Origin: an uncultured Bacteroidota bacterium
Lineage (GTDB): Bacteria > Bacteroidota > Bacteroidia > Chitinophagales > Chitinophagaceae
Assembly: GCA_903958045.1 (NCBI GenBank)
Contig: CAJBRT010000158.1
Location: forward strand, 1 to 54,857
Direction of reading: 5' to 3'
DNA: 54,857 nucleotides
Position 1 is the first letter of the stretch. Every line of letters starts with the position of its first letter. The notes under the pieces are model-generated. The model was not told the origin of the DNA. It did no database searches and was given only the letters and a program-made list of their open reading frames with translations. This document shows, one piece after another, positions 16,351 to 25,192 of this stretch. The position numbers and the translations under genes were made by a program.

Positions 16351-17407
16351 TTTTAATTCTGGACCTTCTATACTACCGCCTGTTGTCATGCAAAAAGCAG
16401 CGGAAGCCATCATGGATTTTGAGGGCTCTGGTTTATCTATTTTAGAAATTGGACACCGCACTTCATTGTTTCAAGATGTGATGCAAGAAGCCATTCAATC
16501 TGTAAAATCACTCATGCAAATTGGGGATGATTATGAAGTATTGTTTTTACATGGAGGTGCTACTACGCAGTTTATGCAAGTACCCATGAATTTACTCGAT
16601 TCGCATGAAACAGCAGCCTATTGTGACAATGGCATTTGGGGTAATAAAGCGATTAAAGAAGCAGCGAATTTTGGAAATGTACAAGTCGTAACAGATAGTA
16701 CGCATAACAATCATACACGCATCGATAAAAATTTTATAGTAGACCCTTCTGCTAAATATTTGCATTTTACTACCAATAATACGGTAGAAGGAACACAGTG
16801 GCATACGCTCCCAAACACAAGCGCACCGCTGGTTGCAGACATGAGTAGCGATATCTTTTATGCACCTCGTAATTTTAATCAGTTTTCACTGATCTATGCA
16901 GGTGCACAAAAAAATATGGGCGCTGCGGGTGTAAACATGGTAGTTGTAAAAAAAGATTTGTTAGGAAAAATATCTAGAAAAATTCCAACCATCATGGATT
17001 ATCAAAAACATATTGCGGCGGGTTCACTCATGAATACGCCACCCGTTTTTGCAATCTATGTTAGTTTATTAACGCTCCGTTGGATTATAGAGGAAGGAGG
17101 CCTGTCTGAAATGCAAATCCGCAATACAGCGAAATCAAATTTATTATACCAAACCATTGATTCATTACCTGTTTTTGAAGCGCGTGTCGCCAAAGAAGAT
17201 AGAAGCCTAATGAACGCCGTTTTCTTTTTAAAAGATCAAAGTTTAGAAGACCCTTTTTTAAGTCTTTGTAAAGCAGAAGGTATGGTTGGGGTTAAAGGAT
17301 ATAGGACAGTTGGGGGCGTACGCGTAAGTATGTACAACGCCATGCCACTATCTAGTGTTCAAATATTTTGTGACCTTATGAAACATTTTGCATCTACACA
17401 TGGTTAA
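16337..17407 (+). CDS. serC: Phosphoserine aminotransferase
   Basis: A PLP enzyme of 356 residues that converts 3-phosphohydroxypyruvate and glutamate to phosphoserine in serine synthesis; the family can also act in pyridoxal phosphate synthesis. FNSGPSILP is at 6-14. HGGATTQF (72-79) holds phosphate contacts. ADMSSDIFYAP (167-177) includes the PLP-binding Asp. The Schiff-base lysine is Lys192 in YAGAQKNMGAAG. GYRTVGGVRVSMYNA near the C-terminus is typical. It overlaps DUF502 upstream and the DUF5686 gene downstream. serA, often adjacent in this phylum, is not in the window, but DUF1015, another frequent neighbour, lies three genes away. Confidence 0.95.
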   Translation: MKLHNFNSGPSILPPVVMQKAAEAIMDFEGSGLSILEIGHRTSLFQDVMQEAIQSVKSLMQIGDDYEVLFLHGGATTQFMQVPMNLLDSHETAAYCDNGIWGNKAIKEAANFGNVQVVTDSTHNNHTRIDKNFIVDPSAKYLHFTTNNTVEGTQWHTLPNTSAPLVADMSSDIFYAPRNFNQFSLIYAGAQKNMGAAGVNMVVVKKDLLGKISRKIPTIMDYQKHIAAGSLMNTPPVFAIYVSLLTLRWIIEEGGLSEMQIRNTAKSNLLYQTIDSLPVFEARVAKEDRSLMNAVFFLKDQSLEDPFLSLCKAEGMVGVKGYRTVGGVRVSMYNAMPLSSVQIFCDLMKHFASTHG

Positions 17408-19949
17408 AAAAAGCATCAAGTATTTTTTTCTATTCAGCAGCTTACTCTTTTTACATTCTGTTGCTACTGCGCAACAAACGGTTGTTACGGGTATAGTAAC
17501 AGATTTGAATAGTGGTGCCCCCATACCATTTGCAACTGTTGTATTTAAAGCTGGACGTGGAACGGTAACTGATAGCGCTGGAAAATACAAGCTTGTTGGA
17601 ACCAATCAAATTGGGAGCATCAAAATTTCTTATGTAGGATATAAAACCATTACCAAAAATATTCAAATTGGTAAATCGCAAGTCATTGATGTTATTATGG
17701 AAGTAGATCCACTGCTTTCAAATAACGTTACCGTTTCTACCAATAAACGCGCGCCGTATAAAAACAAAAATAATCCAGCTGTAGATCTTATTAAAAGAGT
17801 GATTGCCAATAAGCCACTGAATAAGCCTGATAGTTATGATTATATCCAGTACGACGAATATGATAAGGTAGAATTATCGCTTAGTAAAATTCCTGAAAAA
17901 ATTACCAATAGTAAACTGCTAAAAAAATATCAGTTTTTACTAAACAATAAAGACACGCAAAAAATAGCGGGCAAAGCACTCATCCCTATTTATTTAGAGG
18001 AGCGCTTGTCTACACATTATTTTAGAAAATCTCCCGAAAAAACAAAAGATGTCGTACTTGCACAAAAGCGTGTAAACTTTGGCGATTACGTAGACAACGA
18101 TGGCGTAAGTACCTATTTAAATAGGCTCGTAATGGATATTAATATTTACGAAAACAATATCCCTTTATTCACCCACGAATTTTTAAGTCCCATTGCAGAT
18201 GTGGCCCCTACATTTTACATGTATTATATTAGGGATACTATAACGGATGCCAATGGATTAAAATTAGTGAAGCTTTATTTTACGCCGCGCAATACCAATG
18301 ATTTGTTGTTTAGAGGCACTATGTATATTACCCTTGATGGTAATTATGGGGTGCAAAAAATGACCATGTTTATTAGCAAGAACGCGAATGTTAATTTTGT
18401 TAGAGAATTAAATATTGATTTAGATTTTGAACAAGGTAATGATAGTAGATATCATTTAATAAAAAGCACTGCATTTACGGAAGCTGCTTTAACAAAAAAT
18501 AGCAAAGGTGGTGTGTTTGGTGGTCGAACCGTTTCTTATAAAAATTACACCATTAATAAAGCCTTACCGGATTCCATCTATACAGGCCCTTCACTCGTTG
18601 TTAAAGCGGATGCGTCGTCTTATAATGAATCCTTTTGGAATGCTAGTAGGCATGACACTTTAACAAAAGCAGAAGCTAAGGTGTATAGTAATATTGATAG
18701 CCTCGAAAAAATGCCATCTTTTAGAAGAACGATGGCGGTTGTAACACTTTTGGTAGCTGGGTATACAGCTTTTGGTCCTGTCGATATGGGCCCTGCTGCT
18801 ACTTTTTATAGTTTTAATCCCGTAGAAGGATTTAGACTTAGGTTGGGTGGACGAACCACGCCCAAATTAAGCAAGCGTGTTTATTTTGAAGGGTATGGTG
18901 CTTATGGTTTTAAGGATGAAAGATGGAAATACTATGGCGGCGTTACATACTCCCTCAACAATCAATCGATCTATGCGTTTCCAATGCATTTTGTGCGCGC
19001 GAGTTATCAAAAAGAAACTAAAATTCCTGGACAAGATTTAGATTTTGTGTCGGAGGATAATATTTTATTATCACTAAAAAGAGGACTCAACGACAAATGG
19101 ACTTATAATAAGTATTTAAGGATTGACTATGTTCATGAATTGCCTAGTAGGTTATCCTATACCATTGGATTTAGAAATTGGAGACATGAAGCAGCGGGTG
19201 GACTTGTGTATCAAACCGTAAAAAATGGACAAACAGAAGTTGTTCCTGAGGTTAACACATCAGAAATAACAGGACAAATTAGGTGGGCGCCGCATGAGCA
19301 GTTTTTTCAAGGTAAAGTGTACCGTATAGCCATGGTTAATAAATATCCCATTCTTACGCTCAATTATACCGCTGGTTTAAAAGGGGTCCTGGGTAGCAAT
19401 TACAATTACCAGAAAGTTAGTTTCACTTTTGATAAACGTTTTTATTTATCTCAACTTGGCTTTACAGATATCAACTTTGAAGCCGGTACGATGTTTGGAA
19501 AAATTCCGTATCCATTATTAAGTATTCCGCGCGCCAACCAAACTTACGCCTACCAATTAAATTCTTATAACCTTATGAACTTCCAAGAGTTTGTGAGTGA
19601 TAGGTACGCGTCTTTATTTGTTGAACATTATTTTAATGGATTAATATTTAACCGAATTCCTTTATTCAAAAAACTAAAACTACGTGAGCAATTAGCCGCT
19701 AGGGTTATTTATGGAAGTTTACGGGATGAAAATGATCCTTCAAAAAATCCTGATCTAATTGCATTTCAAAATCTCAATGGGGCCGTTACAAGTTTTAGCC
19801 TCAATCAGGGGCCGTATTTTGAAGGCAGCGTGGGTATTGGAAATATATTTAAGTTTTTACGCGTTGACCTTGTTAAAAGGTTTACTTATACCAACAACCC
19901 CTATATTACCAAATTGGGGATTCGTACAAGATTTAGATTTGATTTTTAA
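17400..19949 (+). CDS. DUF5686 outer-membrane protein with carboxypeptidase-regulatory-like domain
   Basis: An exported protein of 849 residues. The signal peptide ends near VATA-QQ (24/25). The CarboxypepD_reg-like beta-sandwich occupies about 27-105 (VVTGIVTDLNSGAPIPFATV, GTVTDSAGKYKL, ISYVGYKT). The rest matches the DUF5686 type: a large conserved region and then a C-terminal series of amphipathic strands ending in RTRFRFDF, consistent with an outer-membrane beta-barrel. A terminal aromatic residue is usual for BAM substrates. The function is unknown; relatives resemble TonB-receptor-like surface proteins without a plug. The ATG at 17400 overlaps the serC stop and directly starts the signal peptide. 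The stop overlaps the next start (TAATG). Confidence 0.85.
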   Translation: MVKKSIKYFFLFSSLLFLHSVATAQQTVVTGIVTDLNSGAPIPFATVVFKAGRGTVTDSAGKYKLVGTNQIGSIKISYVGYKTITKNIQIGKSQVIDVIMEVDPLLSNNVTVSTNKRAPYKNKNNPAVDLIKRVIANKPLNKPDSYDYIQYDEYDKVELSLSKIPEKITNSKLLKKYQFLLNNKDTQKIAGKALIPIYLEERLSTHYFRKSPEKTKDVVLAQKRVNFGDYVDNDGVSTYLNRLVMDINIYENNIPLFTHEFLSPIADVAPTFYMYYIRDTITDANGLKLVKLYFTPRNTNDLLFRGTMYITLDGNYGVQKMTMFISKNANVNFVRELNIDLDFEQGNDSRYHLIKSTAFTEAALTKNSKGGVFGGRTVSYKNYTINKALPDSIYTGPSLVVKADASSYNESFWNASRHDTLTKAEAKVYSNIDSLEKMPSFRRTMAVVTLLVAGYTAFGPVDMGPAATFYSFNPVEGFRLRLGGRTTPKLSKRVYFEGYGAYGFKDERWKYYGGVTYSLNNQSIYAFPMHFVRASYQKETKIPGQDLDFVSEDNILLSLKRGLNDKWTYNKYLRIDYVHELPSRLSYTIGFRNWRHEAAGGLVYQTVKNGQTEVVPEVNTSEITGQIRWAPHEQFFQGKVYRIAMVNKYPILTLNYTAGLKGVLGSNYNYQKVSFTFDKRFYLSQLGFTDINFEAGTMFGKIPYPLLSIPRANQTYAYQLNSYNLMNFQEFVSDRYASLFVEHYFNGLIFNRIPLFKKLKLREQLAARVIYGSLRDENDPSKNPDLIAFQNLNGAVTSFSLNQGPYFEGSVGIGNIFKFLRVDLVKRFTYTNNPYITKLGIRTRFRFDF

Positions 19950-20506
19950 TGAAGGGGTACATGTATAACATACTAAAAATTCTTATAGTCGCAGCTATGG
20001 TCTTACATAGTTCAAATACAAGTGCAGCTGCTGTGCTGGATTCTTTTCCGGTACCTAAAACAGGCCCCAAACAACTCTTTTATTTACAAAGATCCACCAA
20101 TAGCAATACCATTATTTGTGATTTAAATGTAGATACAAAAGGGCAAGTTGTTAAAGACAACCCAGTACACGTGTATTGGATACGTTATGACGAAGGTGGA
20201 GAAAAAAAAGAATTAAGCTATATTCAACAAACTTTTGCTTACGGAATTAAGCATGAATTAATGTCAAGCGGCATGTATAAGCTTCATTTTGTTTCCTATA
20301 AAAAACAAGTCTTTTATTTAAAGCGTTCTCTCAAAGACAATCAATACAAAGTTTATTTTATCTTAAACAACAAAGAGTATCTTTTGCAAAAACTATTTGT
20401 AAAAATTGAAGGTGGAACATTTTGGGTACCCAACGTAATTTACATGGAACTCAATGGTAAAGATGAATTTGCGGGCACTACAATTTCCTATAAATTCAAG
20501 CCTTAA
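19949..20506 (+). CDS. DUF4833 domain secreted protein
   Basis: A 185-residue protein with an N-terminal signal sequence (ILKILIVAAMVLHSSNTSAA, about 8-27). A single beta-rich domain of the DUF4833 type follows. Conserved-looking pieces are NSNTIICDLNVDTKG, HVYWIRYDEGGEKKELSYIQ and the final LNGKDEFAGTTISYKF. The start at 19949 shares its A with the DUF5686 stop; an ATG at 19961 is an alternative. It is likely periplasmic and cotranslated with the outer-membrane protein. The function is unknown. Confidence 0.78.
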   Translation: MKGYMYNILKILIVAAMVLHSSNTSAAAVLDSFPVPKTGPKQLFYLQRSTNSNTIICDLNVDTKGQVVKDNPVHVYWIRYDEGGEKKELSYIQQTFAYGIKHELMSSGMYKLHFVSYKKQVFYLKRSLKDNQYKVYFILNNKEYLLQKLFVKIEGGTFWVPNVIYMELNGKDEFAGTTISYKFKP

Positions 20507-20533
20507 TTCACGAGAATTGCCGATATTTGAGGC

Positions 20534-21769
20534 ATGTCAATCATTCAACCTTTTAAGGCTTTGCGACCGCAGCCTCAGCTAGCAAAACAAGTGGCTAGTA
20601 GACCCTACGATGTATTAAATAGCAGCGAAGCAAAAAAAGAAGCAGCAGGAAATCCGGCCTCTTTTTTACATGTCACTAAAAGTGAAATTGATTTAGCTGA
20701 ATCAGTAGATATTCATGATGCGCTGGTTTATGAACAAGCTAAAGAAAACTTAACCGCTTTTATAAAACGCGATGTACTTTTTAGAGAATCAAAAGATTGC
20801 TACTATATCTATCAATTAATCATGCATGGTAGGTCTCAAACTGGACTTGTTTGTGTAAGTAGTGTGGATGATTATGAAAATGATATTATTAAAAAGCATG
20901 AATTTACAAGACCTGAAAAAGAACTCGATCGCATCAATCATATCAAAACATCGGGAGCACAAACGGGTAATGTATTTTTAGCTTACCGCAACAATATTGG
21001 TTTAGACACCCTCATCGAAAATTGGAAGAAAACAAAAACAGCAGTGTATGATTTTGTAGCCGATGATGAAATCCAGCATACGATTTGGGTGGTTAATGAT
21101 GAATTAACTATTCAAAATATTTCTTCGATATTTAAAAACGAAATTCCTTGTACCTACATCGCCGATGGGCATCACAGGGCTGCTTCTGCTGTGAAAGTAC
21201 GTGCTGCATTAGGTGCTCATGCTACTAAAAATGCGGATTATTTTTTAACTACTTTATTTCCGTCCAATCAGTTGTACATCATGGATTACAACCGTGTGGT
21301 TAAGGATTTACATGGATTAACACCTGCTGCTTTTATTGAAGCAGTTGCGGTAAAATTTGAAGTGGAGCAGTTATCAAAAGAGCCATTTAAGCCAGCAGCA
21401 CTTCATGAAATAGGTATGTATTTAAATGGTAGTTGGTATAAGCTTACCGCTAAGACTGGAACCTATACCCAAGATCCAATTGGCATTTTAGATGTAACGA
21501 TTTTACAAAATAATATTTTGGATGCAATACTTAGCATATCGGATCCAAGAACCGATTCACGTGTGGATTTTGTGGGCGGTATTCGCGGATTACAAGTTTT
21601 AGCGGATAGGGTAGATAGTGGTCAATTTGCAGCAGCATTTAGTTTGTATGCGGTAACGATTGATCAACTATTTGCAATTGCAGATACTGGAAATGTCATG
21701 CCTCCTAAAAGTACTTGGTTTGAGCCTAAATTGCGAGATGGTTTATTAACCCATCTTATTTACGAGTAG
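20534..21769 (+). CDS. DUF1015 family protein (ParB/Srx-like motif)
   Basis: A 411-residue cytosolic protein of the DUF1015 family. The start IIQPFKALRP with ASRPYDVLN (21-29) is diagnostic. HEFTRPEKELDRINHIK lies at about 122-138 and TYIADGHHRAASAV at 207-220. The DGHHR motif (211-215) resembles the nucleotide-binding signature of the ParB/sulfiredoxin superfamily, which includes the free serine kinases SerK and SbnI. Because the gene sits in a run with serC, a role with serine or phosphoserine is attractive (inference, not shown). The last third (GILDVTILQNNILDAIL) is also conserved. A 27-base gap separates it from DUF4833. Confidence 0.88.
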   Translation: MSIIQPFKALRPQPQLAKQVASRPYDVLNSSEAKKEAAGNPASFLHVTKSEIDLAESVDIHDALVYEQAKENLTAFIKRDVLFRESKDCYYIYQLIMHGRSQTGLVCVSSVDDYENDIIKKHEFTRPEKELDRINHIKTSGAQTGNVFLAYRNNIGLDTLIENWKKTKTAVYDFVADDEIQHTIWVVNDELTIQNISSIFKNEIPCTYIADGHHRAASAVKVRAALGAHATKNADYFLTTLFPSNQLYIMDYNRVVKDLHGLTPAAFIEAVAVKFEVEQLSKEPFKPAALHEIGMYLNGSWYKLTAKTGTYTQDPIGILDVTILQNNILDAILSISDPRTDSRVDFVGGIRGLQVLADRVDSGQFAAAFSLYAVTIDQLFAIADTGNVMPPKSTWFEPKLRDGLLTHLIYE

Positions 21770-21783
21770 AATAAATCCATGCC

Positions 21784-23571
21784 ATGCAAATGAAACGACT
21801 ATTTGATTGCCTTGATCATCAGCTAGATCATTTTCCTAAGCAGGATATGCTTGCTGCAAAAGAAAAAGGTGTTTGGACACCTTACAGCACTGCATCTGTT
21901 GCTGCAACTGTAGATGCCTTAAGCGCCGGATTATTATCACTGGGAGTTAGTGGTCATGGTTTTACACCAGAATCTAGTGACAAAATTGCTATCATGAGTA
22001 GCAACCGGCCAGAGTGGGTTTTTACAGACCTTGCTTGCCAACAAATTGGTGCTATTTTAGTGCCCTTATATCCAACAACCAACCCCATCGAAGTAGAATT
22101 TATTTTAAATGATGCAGCGGTTGGGTATGTTTTTGTAAGCAACCTCGAGTTGTATGAAAAAGTAAAATCAGTTGCTTCAAAAGTGCCTTCTATTAAAGGC
22201 ATTTTTACATTTGATGCTATCGATGGTGCGGTGCACTGGACTTCACTTACAAATGCAGCAACACCGGCACTGCTAGATCAAGTAGCGCGTATTAAAAAAA
22301 CAATTCCGGTTACTCAGTTAGCAACTATCATTTACACCTCAGGAACAACTGGTGTTCCAAAAGGCGTGATGCTGAGCCATCAAAATATTTATAGTAATGT
22401 GATGTTTTCGAAAGAGAGTTTTCCTTTTGAAGATGCGCCTGCATCTAAAGTGCTTAGCTTTTTACCGCTCAATCACATTTTTGAAAAAATGGTTACGTAC
22501 ATTTATTTGTACAGTGGTATTTCAATTTATTACGCCGAAAGCCTTGATACCATTGGTGATAATCTAAAAGAAATAAAGCCGGATGGCTTTACAACGGTAC
22601 CACGCCTACTGGAAAAAGTATTTGAAAAAATAATGGCCAAGGGTGCTGAGCAAACAGGTATCAAGAAAAAATTATTTTTCTGGGCAGTGGCACTTGGTGA
22701 AAAATATGATAATATTCAAAGTGGTGGATTTTGGTATAACCTGCAATTAGCGATTGCCAATAAACTCATTTTTACAAAATGGCGTGAGGCGCTTGGTGGC
22801 AACGTTTCATTTATTGTAACGGGTGGTGCGGCTTGTCAGGTTAAACTACTTCGCATTTTTAATGCCGCCAACATTCCAGTATTTGAAGGATATGGTCCTA
22901 CCGAAAATAGTCCCGTAATAAGTGTGAACCGCAAAACAAAGGGTGGAACCAAATTTGGTACCGTTGGCCCTGTCATTAATGGCATACAAGTAAAAATTGA
23001 ACCCGATGGTGAAATATGTGTAGCTGGCGAAAGTGTAATGGTGGGTTATTATAAGCGTCCAGATTTAACGGCAGAAGCAGTGGTAGATGGATGGCTCCAT
23101 ACGGGCGATATTGGTGTTTTTGAAAACGACATTTTCTTAAAAATAACCGACCGTAAAAAAGAACTCTTCAAAACAAGTGGTGGTAAATATGTAGCACCAC
23201 AGCCTATCGAAAACAAGTGTAAGGAAAGTCAATTTATTGAACAGTTTATGGTAGTAGGGGCCGATCGTAAATTTGTTGGAGCGCTGATTGTACCATCTTT
23301 TGCAACGTTAAAAGGCTGGATGGAAGACGAGGGTATTGAATACACAACGAACGCAGCAGCTGTCGCAAATCCAAAAGTGATAGCATTATTCGATGGCATT
23401 ATTGCTGAATACAATACCTTTTTTAACCACGTAGAGCAAGTTAAAAAGTTTGCTTTATTAGATAAAGAGTGGACGGTAGAGTCTGGCGAAATGACGCCTA
23501 AATTAAGCCTGAAACGAAAGGTAGTGATGGAAAATTGTAAAGCAGCTATTGAAAGTATTTATGCCGAATAA
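21784..23571 (+). CDS. Long-chain acyl-CoA synthetase (AMP-dependent)
   Basis: A 595-residue adenylate-forming enzyme that activates long-chain fatty acids to acyl-CoA. The ATP P-loop is IIYTSGTTGVPKGVMLSHQN (182-201). Other motifs are LPLNHIFEKM, EGYGPTENSPVISVN (A5), GWLHTGDIG (A7) and ITDRKKELFKTSGGKYVAPQ (A8). The catalytic C-terminal lysine should be in MTPKLSLKRK. The size and the GGKYVAPQPIE segment fit the FAA1/FadD15-like class rather than E. coli FadD. Starts at 21784 or 21790 are both possible. The last codons form one arm of a 14-bp inverted repeat that likely ends transcription. Confidence 0.93.
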   Translation: MQMKRLFDCLDHQLDHFPKQDMLAAKEKGVWTPYSTASVAATVDALSAGLLSLGVSGHGFTPESSDKIAIMSSNRPEWVFTDLACQQIGAILVPLYPTTNPIEVEFILNDAAVGYVFVSNLELYEKVKSVASKVPSIKGIFTFDAIDGAVHWTSLTNAATPALLDQVARIKKTIPVTQLATIIYTSGTTGVPKGVMLSHQNIYSNVMFSKESFPFEDAPASKVLSFLPLNHIFEKMVTYIYLYSGISIYYAESLDTIGDNLKEIKPDGFTTVPRLLEKVFEKIMAKGAEQTGIKKKLFFWAVALGEKYDNIQSGGFWYNLQLAIANKLIFTKWREALGGNVSFIVTGGAACQVKLLRIFNAANIPVFEGYGPTENSPVISVNRKTKGGTKFGTVGPVINGIQVKIEPDGEICVAGESVMVGYYKRPDLTAEAVVDGWLHTGDIGVFENDIFLKITDRKKELFKTSGGKYVAPQPIENKCKESQFIEQFMVVGADRKFVGALIVPSFATLKGWMEDEGIEYTTNAAAVANPKVIALFDGIIAEYNTFFNHVEQVKKFALLDKEWTVESGEMTPKLSLKRKVVMENCKAAIESIYAE

Positions 23572-23594
23572 ACCGGGGGGCTTTCAATAGCTGC
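23542..23594. terminator. Inverted repeat, probable bidirectional terminator reaching into the synthetase gene
   Basis: GCAGCTATTGAAAG (23542-23555) and its perfect complement CTTTCAATAGCTGC (23581-23594) form a 14-bp stem with a 25-base loop. The left arm lies in the last codons of the acyl-CoA synthetase, and the right arm lies 11 bases beyond the end of the convergent amidohydrolase. A T-rich run follows on the plus strand (GTTTGTATATTTTATT). The stem is only moderately GC-rich and the U tract is interrupted, so termination is likely but not certain. Confidence 0.6.
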
Positions 23595-23605
23595 GTTTGT
23601 ATATT

Positions 23606-25189
23606 TTATTCTACGCCTGGTTGTTTTAACTCCCAGTTTGTTTTTTTCTTTTCTACGTCAACCATGTTTTTTACGTCGCGTAGTAATTTCTTGGCGTCAT
23701 ATACAATACCGTCTTTGACAGTGAATTGTACGCCTCCAATTCTTGTAATTTTATTATCAGGTGTTAAATGCACTGCACCCGTTCCGTATAGTACTTGTAA
23801 ATTTTTGAGTGGGTTGGCATTTACAATTACAATGTCTGCTAATTTACCCACTTCTACACTTCCTAAATCTTTTTCTTGACCAAGTGCTTGTGCGCCATAT
23901 AAGGTAGCAGATCTAATCACTTCTAATGGATGAAACCCTGCTTCACGAAGTAGTTCTAATTCTCTAATATATCCAAAACCATAGGTTTCATAAATAAATC
24001 CATTATCAGATCCCGCCGTTACACGGCCACCTCTGTTTTTATATTCATTTACAAAAGTCATCCAGAGTCTATAATTGTTTTTCCATTCTACTTCCTGCTC
24101 GGTACCCCAGTTAACCCAGTATGAACCGTGCGATTGAAAGGAAGGCTCATAAAATTTCCAAAGTGATGGAAGGGTATAATTTTCGTGCCACTCGGCTCTG
24201 CGCGCACGGTGTAAATCTCTATTGGCATCGTAAATATTAAAGGTTGGATCGAGTGTAAAATCGACAGCTAGTAAATCACTCATCACTTTGTTCCAGTGTG
24301 GTGTATATGGCGCTGCCGCTTGCTTCCATAATTTTCCTGCCTCTTCAAAACGGTGTTCTTCGTTGTTGTAATTGTAATCAGCTGGAAAGTTTTGAATGGT
24401 TTTATCTTCAAACAGTGCTTCTGGTAAACCGTACCAGTGTTCCATACTAGTCATGCCCGCTTTTGCAGAGTTCACAACGTTCCATCTAGCTACATCTACC
24501 TGTGCGTGGTGACAAGTAGAGCGGAGCCCTAATGCTTTATTTTCTCTGATAGCAGCATCCATCACTTCGGGGGGTGCACCAAAAAATTTAATACCATCGG
24601 CGCCATTTTTAGCATTTTCTCTTACCCATGTTCTCGCTTCTTCTGCATTTGTAATAGGTGATTTACTTCCTTGTCCAAAAGCAGTGTAGGCAAATATGCG
24701 AGGAGCCGTAATGGTATTTTCTAAAGATTTTGTTTTATGGTCTAGTACCCATGAAAGGCCATTGCCTGCCGATGGGTCTCTAATGGTAGTGATACCATGT
24801 GCCATCCATAATTTAAAAACATATTCTGCTGGTGTGCCTTGTTCTTTTCCACCAATATGGCCATGCATATCAATGAGGCCCGGCATGGCATACATGCCCT
24901 CGCAATTGATTTCTTTACCACCTTCTTTTAAAGCAGGTCTGCGCGCAGCATTGATAGGTAAGCTTGGACTACCTACGTTTTGAATTTTTACAATTCTATT
25001 TTTTTCAATCACAATATCTACCGGACCAAATGGCGGTGCACCGGTTCCATTGATAAGTGTTACACCTCTAATAATGAGTTGCGTGTACGGACCATCGCCT
25101 TCTTTAACTAGTGGCGCTTTGGTAATTTGGGCACCCGCTACAAAACATATTTGTAGAACTAGGATGCTGCTCAATAATTTTTTAAGCAT
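23606..25189 (-). CDS. Secreted amidohydrolase (imidazolonepropionase-like)
   Basis: A 527-residue protein with a signal peptide (1-20, cleavage near AGA-QIT). It is a metal-dependent hydrolase of the amidohydrolase superfamily. The metal motif HxH is His109-Gly-His111 in LIDMHGHIGG. Further candidate ligands are His228 in CHHAQVD, His251 in SMEHWYG and Asp395 in TAGSDNG. Lys201 in DGIKFFG may be the bridging residue. The C-terminal ATLYGAQALGQEKDLGSVEVGKLADIVI segment (quoted only as the family landmark LGSVEVGKLADIV) closes the beta-sandwich. Secreted members of this type are often annotated as Xaa-Pro dipeptidase-like or imidazolonepropionase-like; the substrate is unknown. It lies three bases after the helical-repeat gene. 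Confidence 0.88.
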   Translation of the reverse strand: MLKKLLSSILVLQICFVAGAQITKAPLVKEGDGPYTQLIIRGVTLINGTGAPPFGPVDIVIEKNRIVKIQNVGSPSLPINAARRPALKEGGKEINCEGMYAMPGLIDMHGHIGGKEQGTPAEYVFKLWMAHGITTIRDPSAGNGLSWVLDHKTKSLENTITAPRIFAYTAFGQGSKSPITNAEEARTWVRENAKNGADGIKFFGAPPEVMDAAIRENKALGLRSTCHHAQVDVARWNVVNSAKAGMTSMEHWYGLPEALFEDKTIQNFPADYNYNNEEHRFEEAGKLWKQAAAPYTPHWNKVMSDLLAVDFTLDPTFNIYDANRDLHRARRAEWHENYTLPSLWKFYEPSFQSHGSYWVNWGTEQEVEWKNNYRLWMTFVNEYKNRGGRVTAGSDNGFIYETYGFGYIRELELLREAGFHPLEVIRSATLYGAQALGQEKDLGSVEVGKLADIVIVNANPLKNLQVLYGTGAVHLTPDNKITRIGGVQFTVKDGIVYDAKKLLRDVKNMVDVEKKKTNWELKQPGVE

Positions 25190-25192
25190 AGT

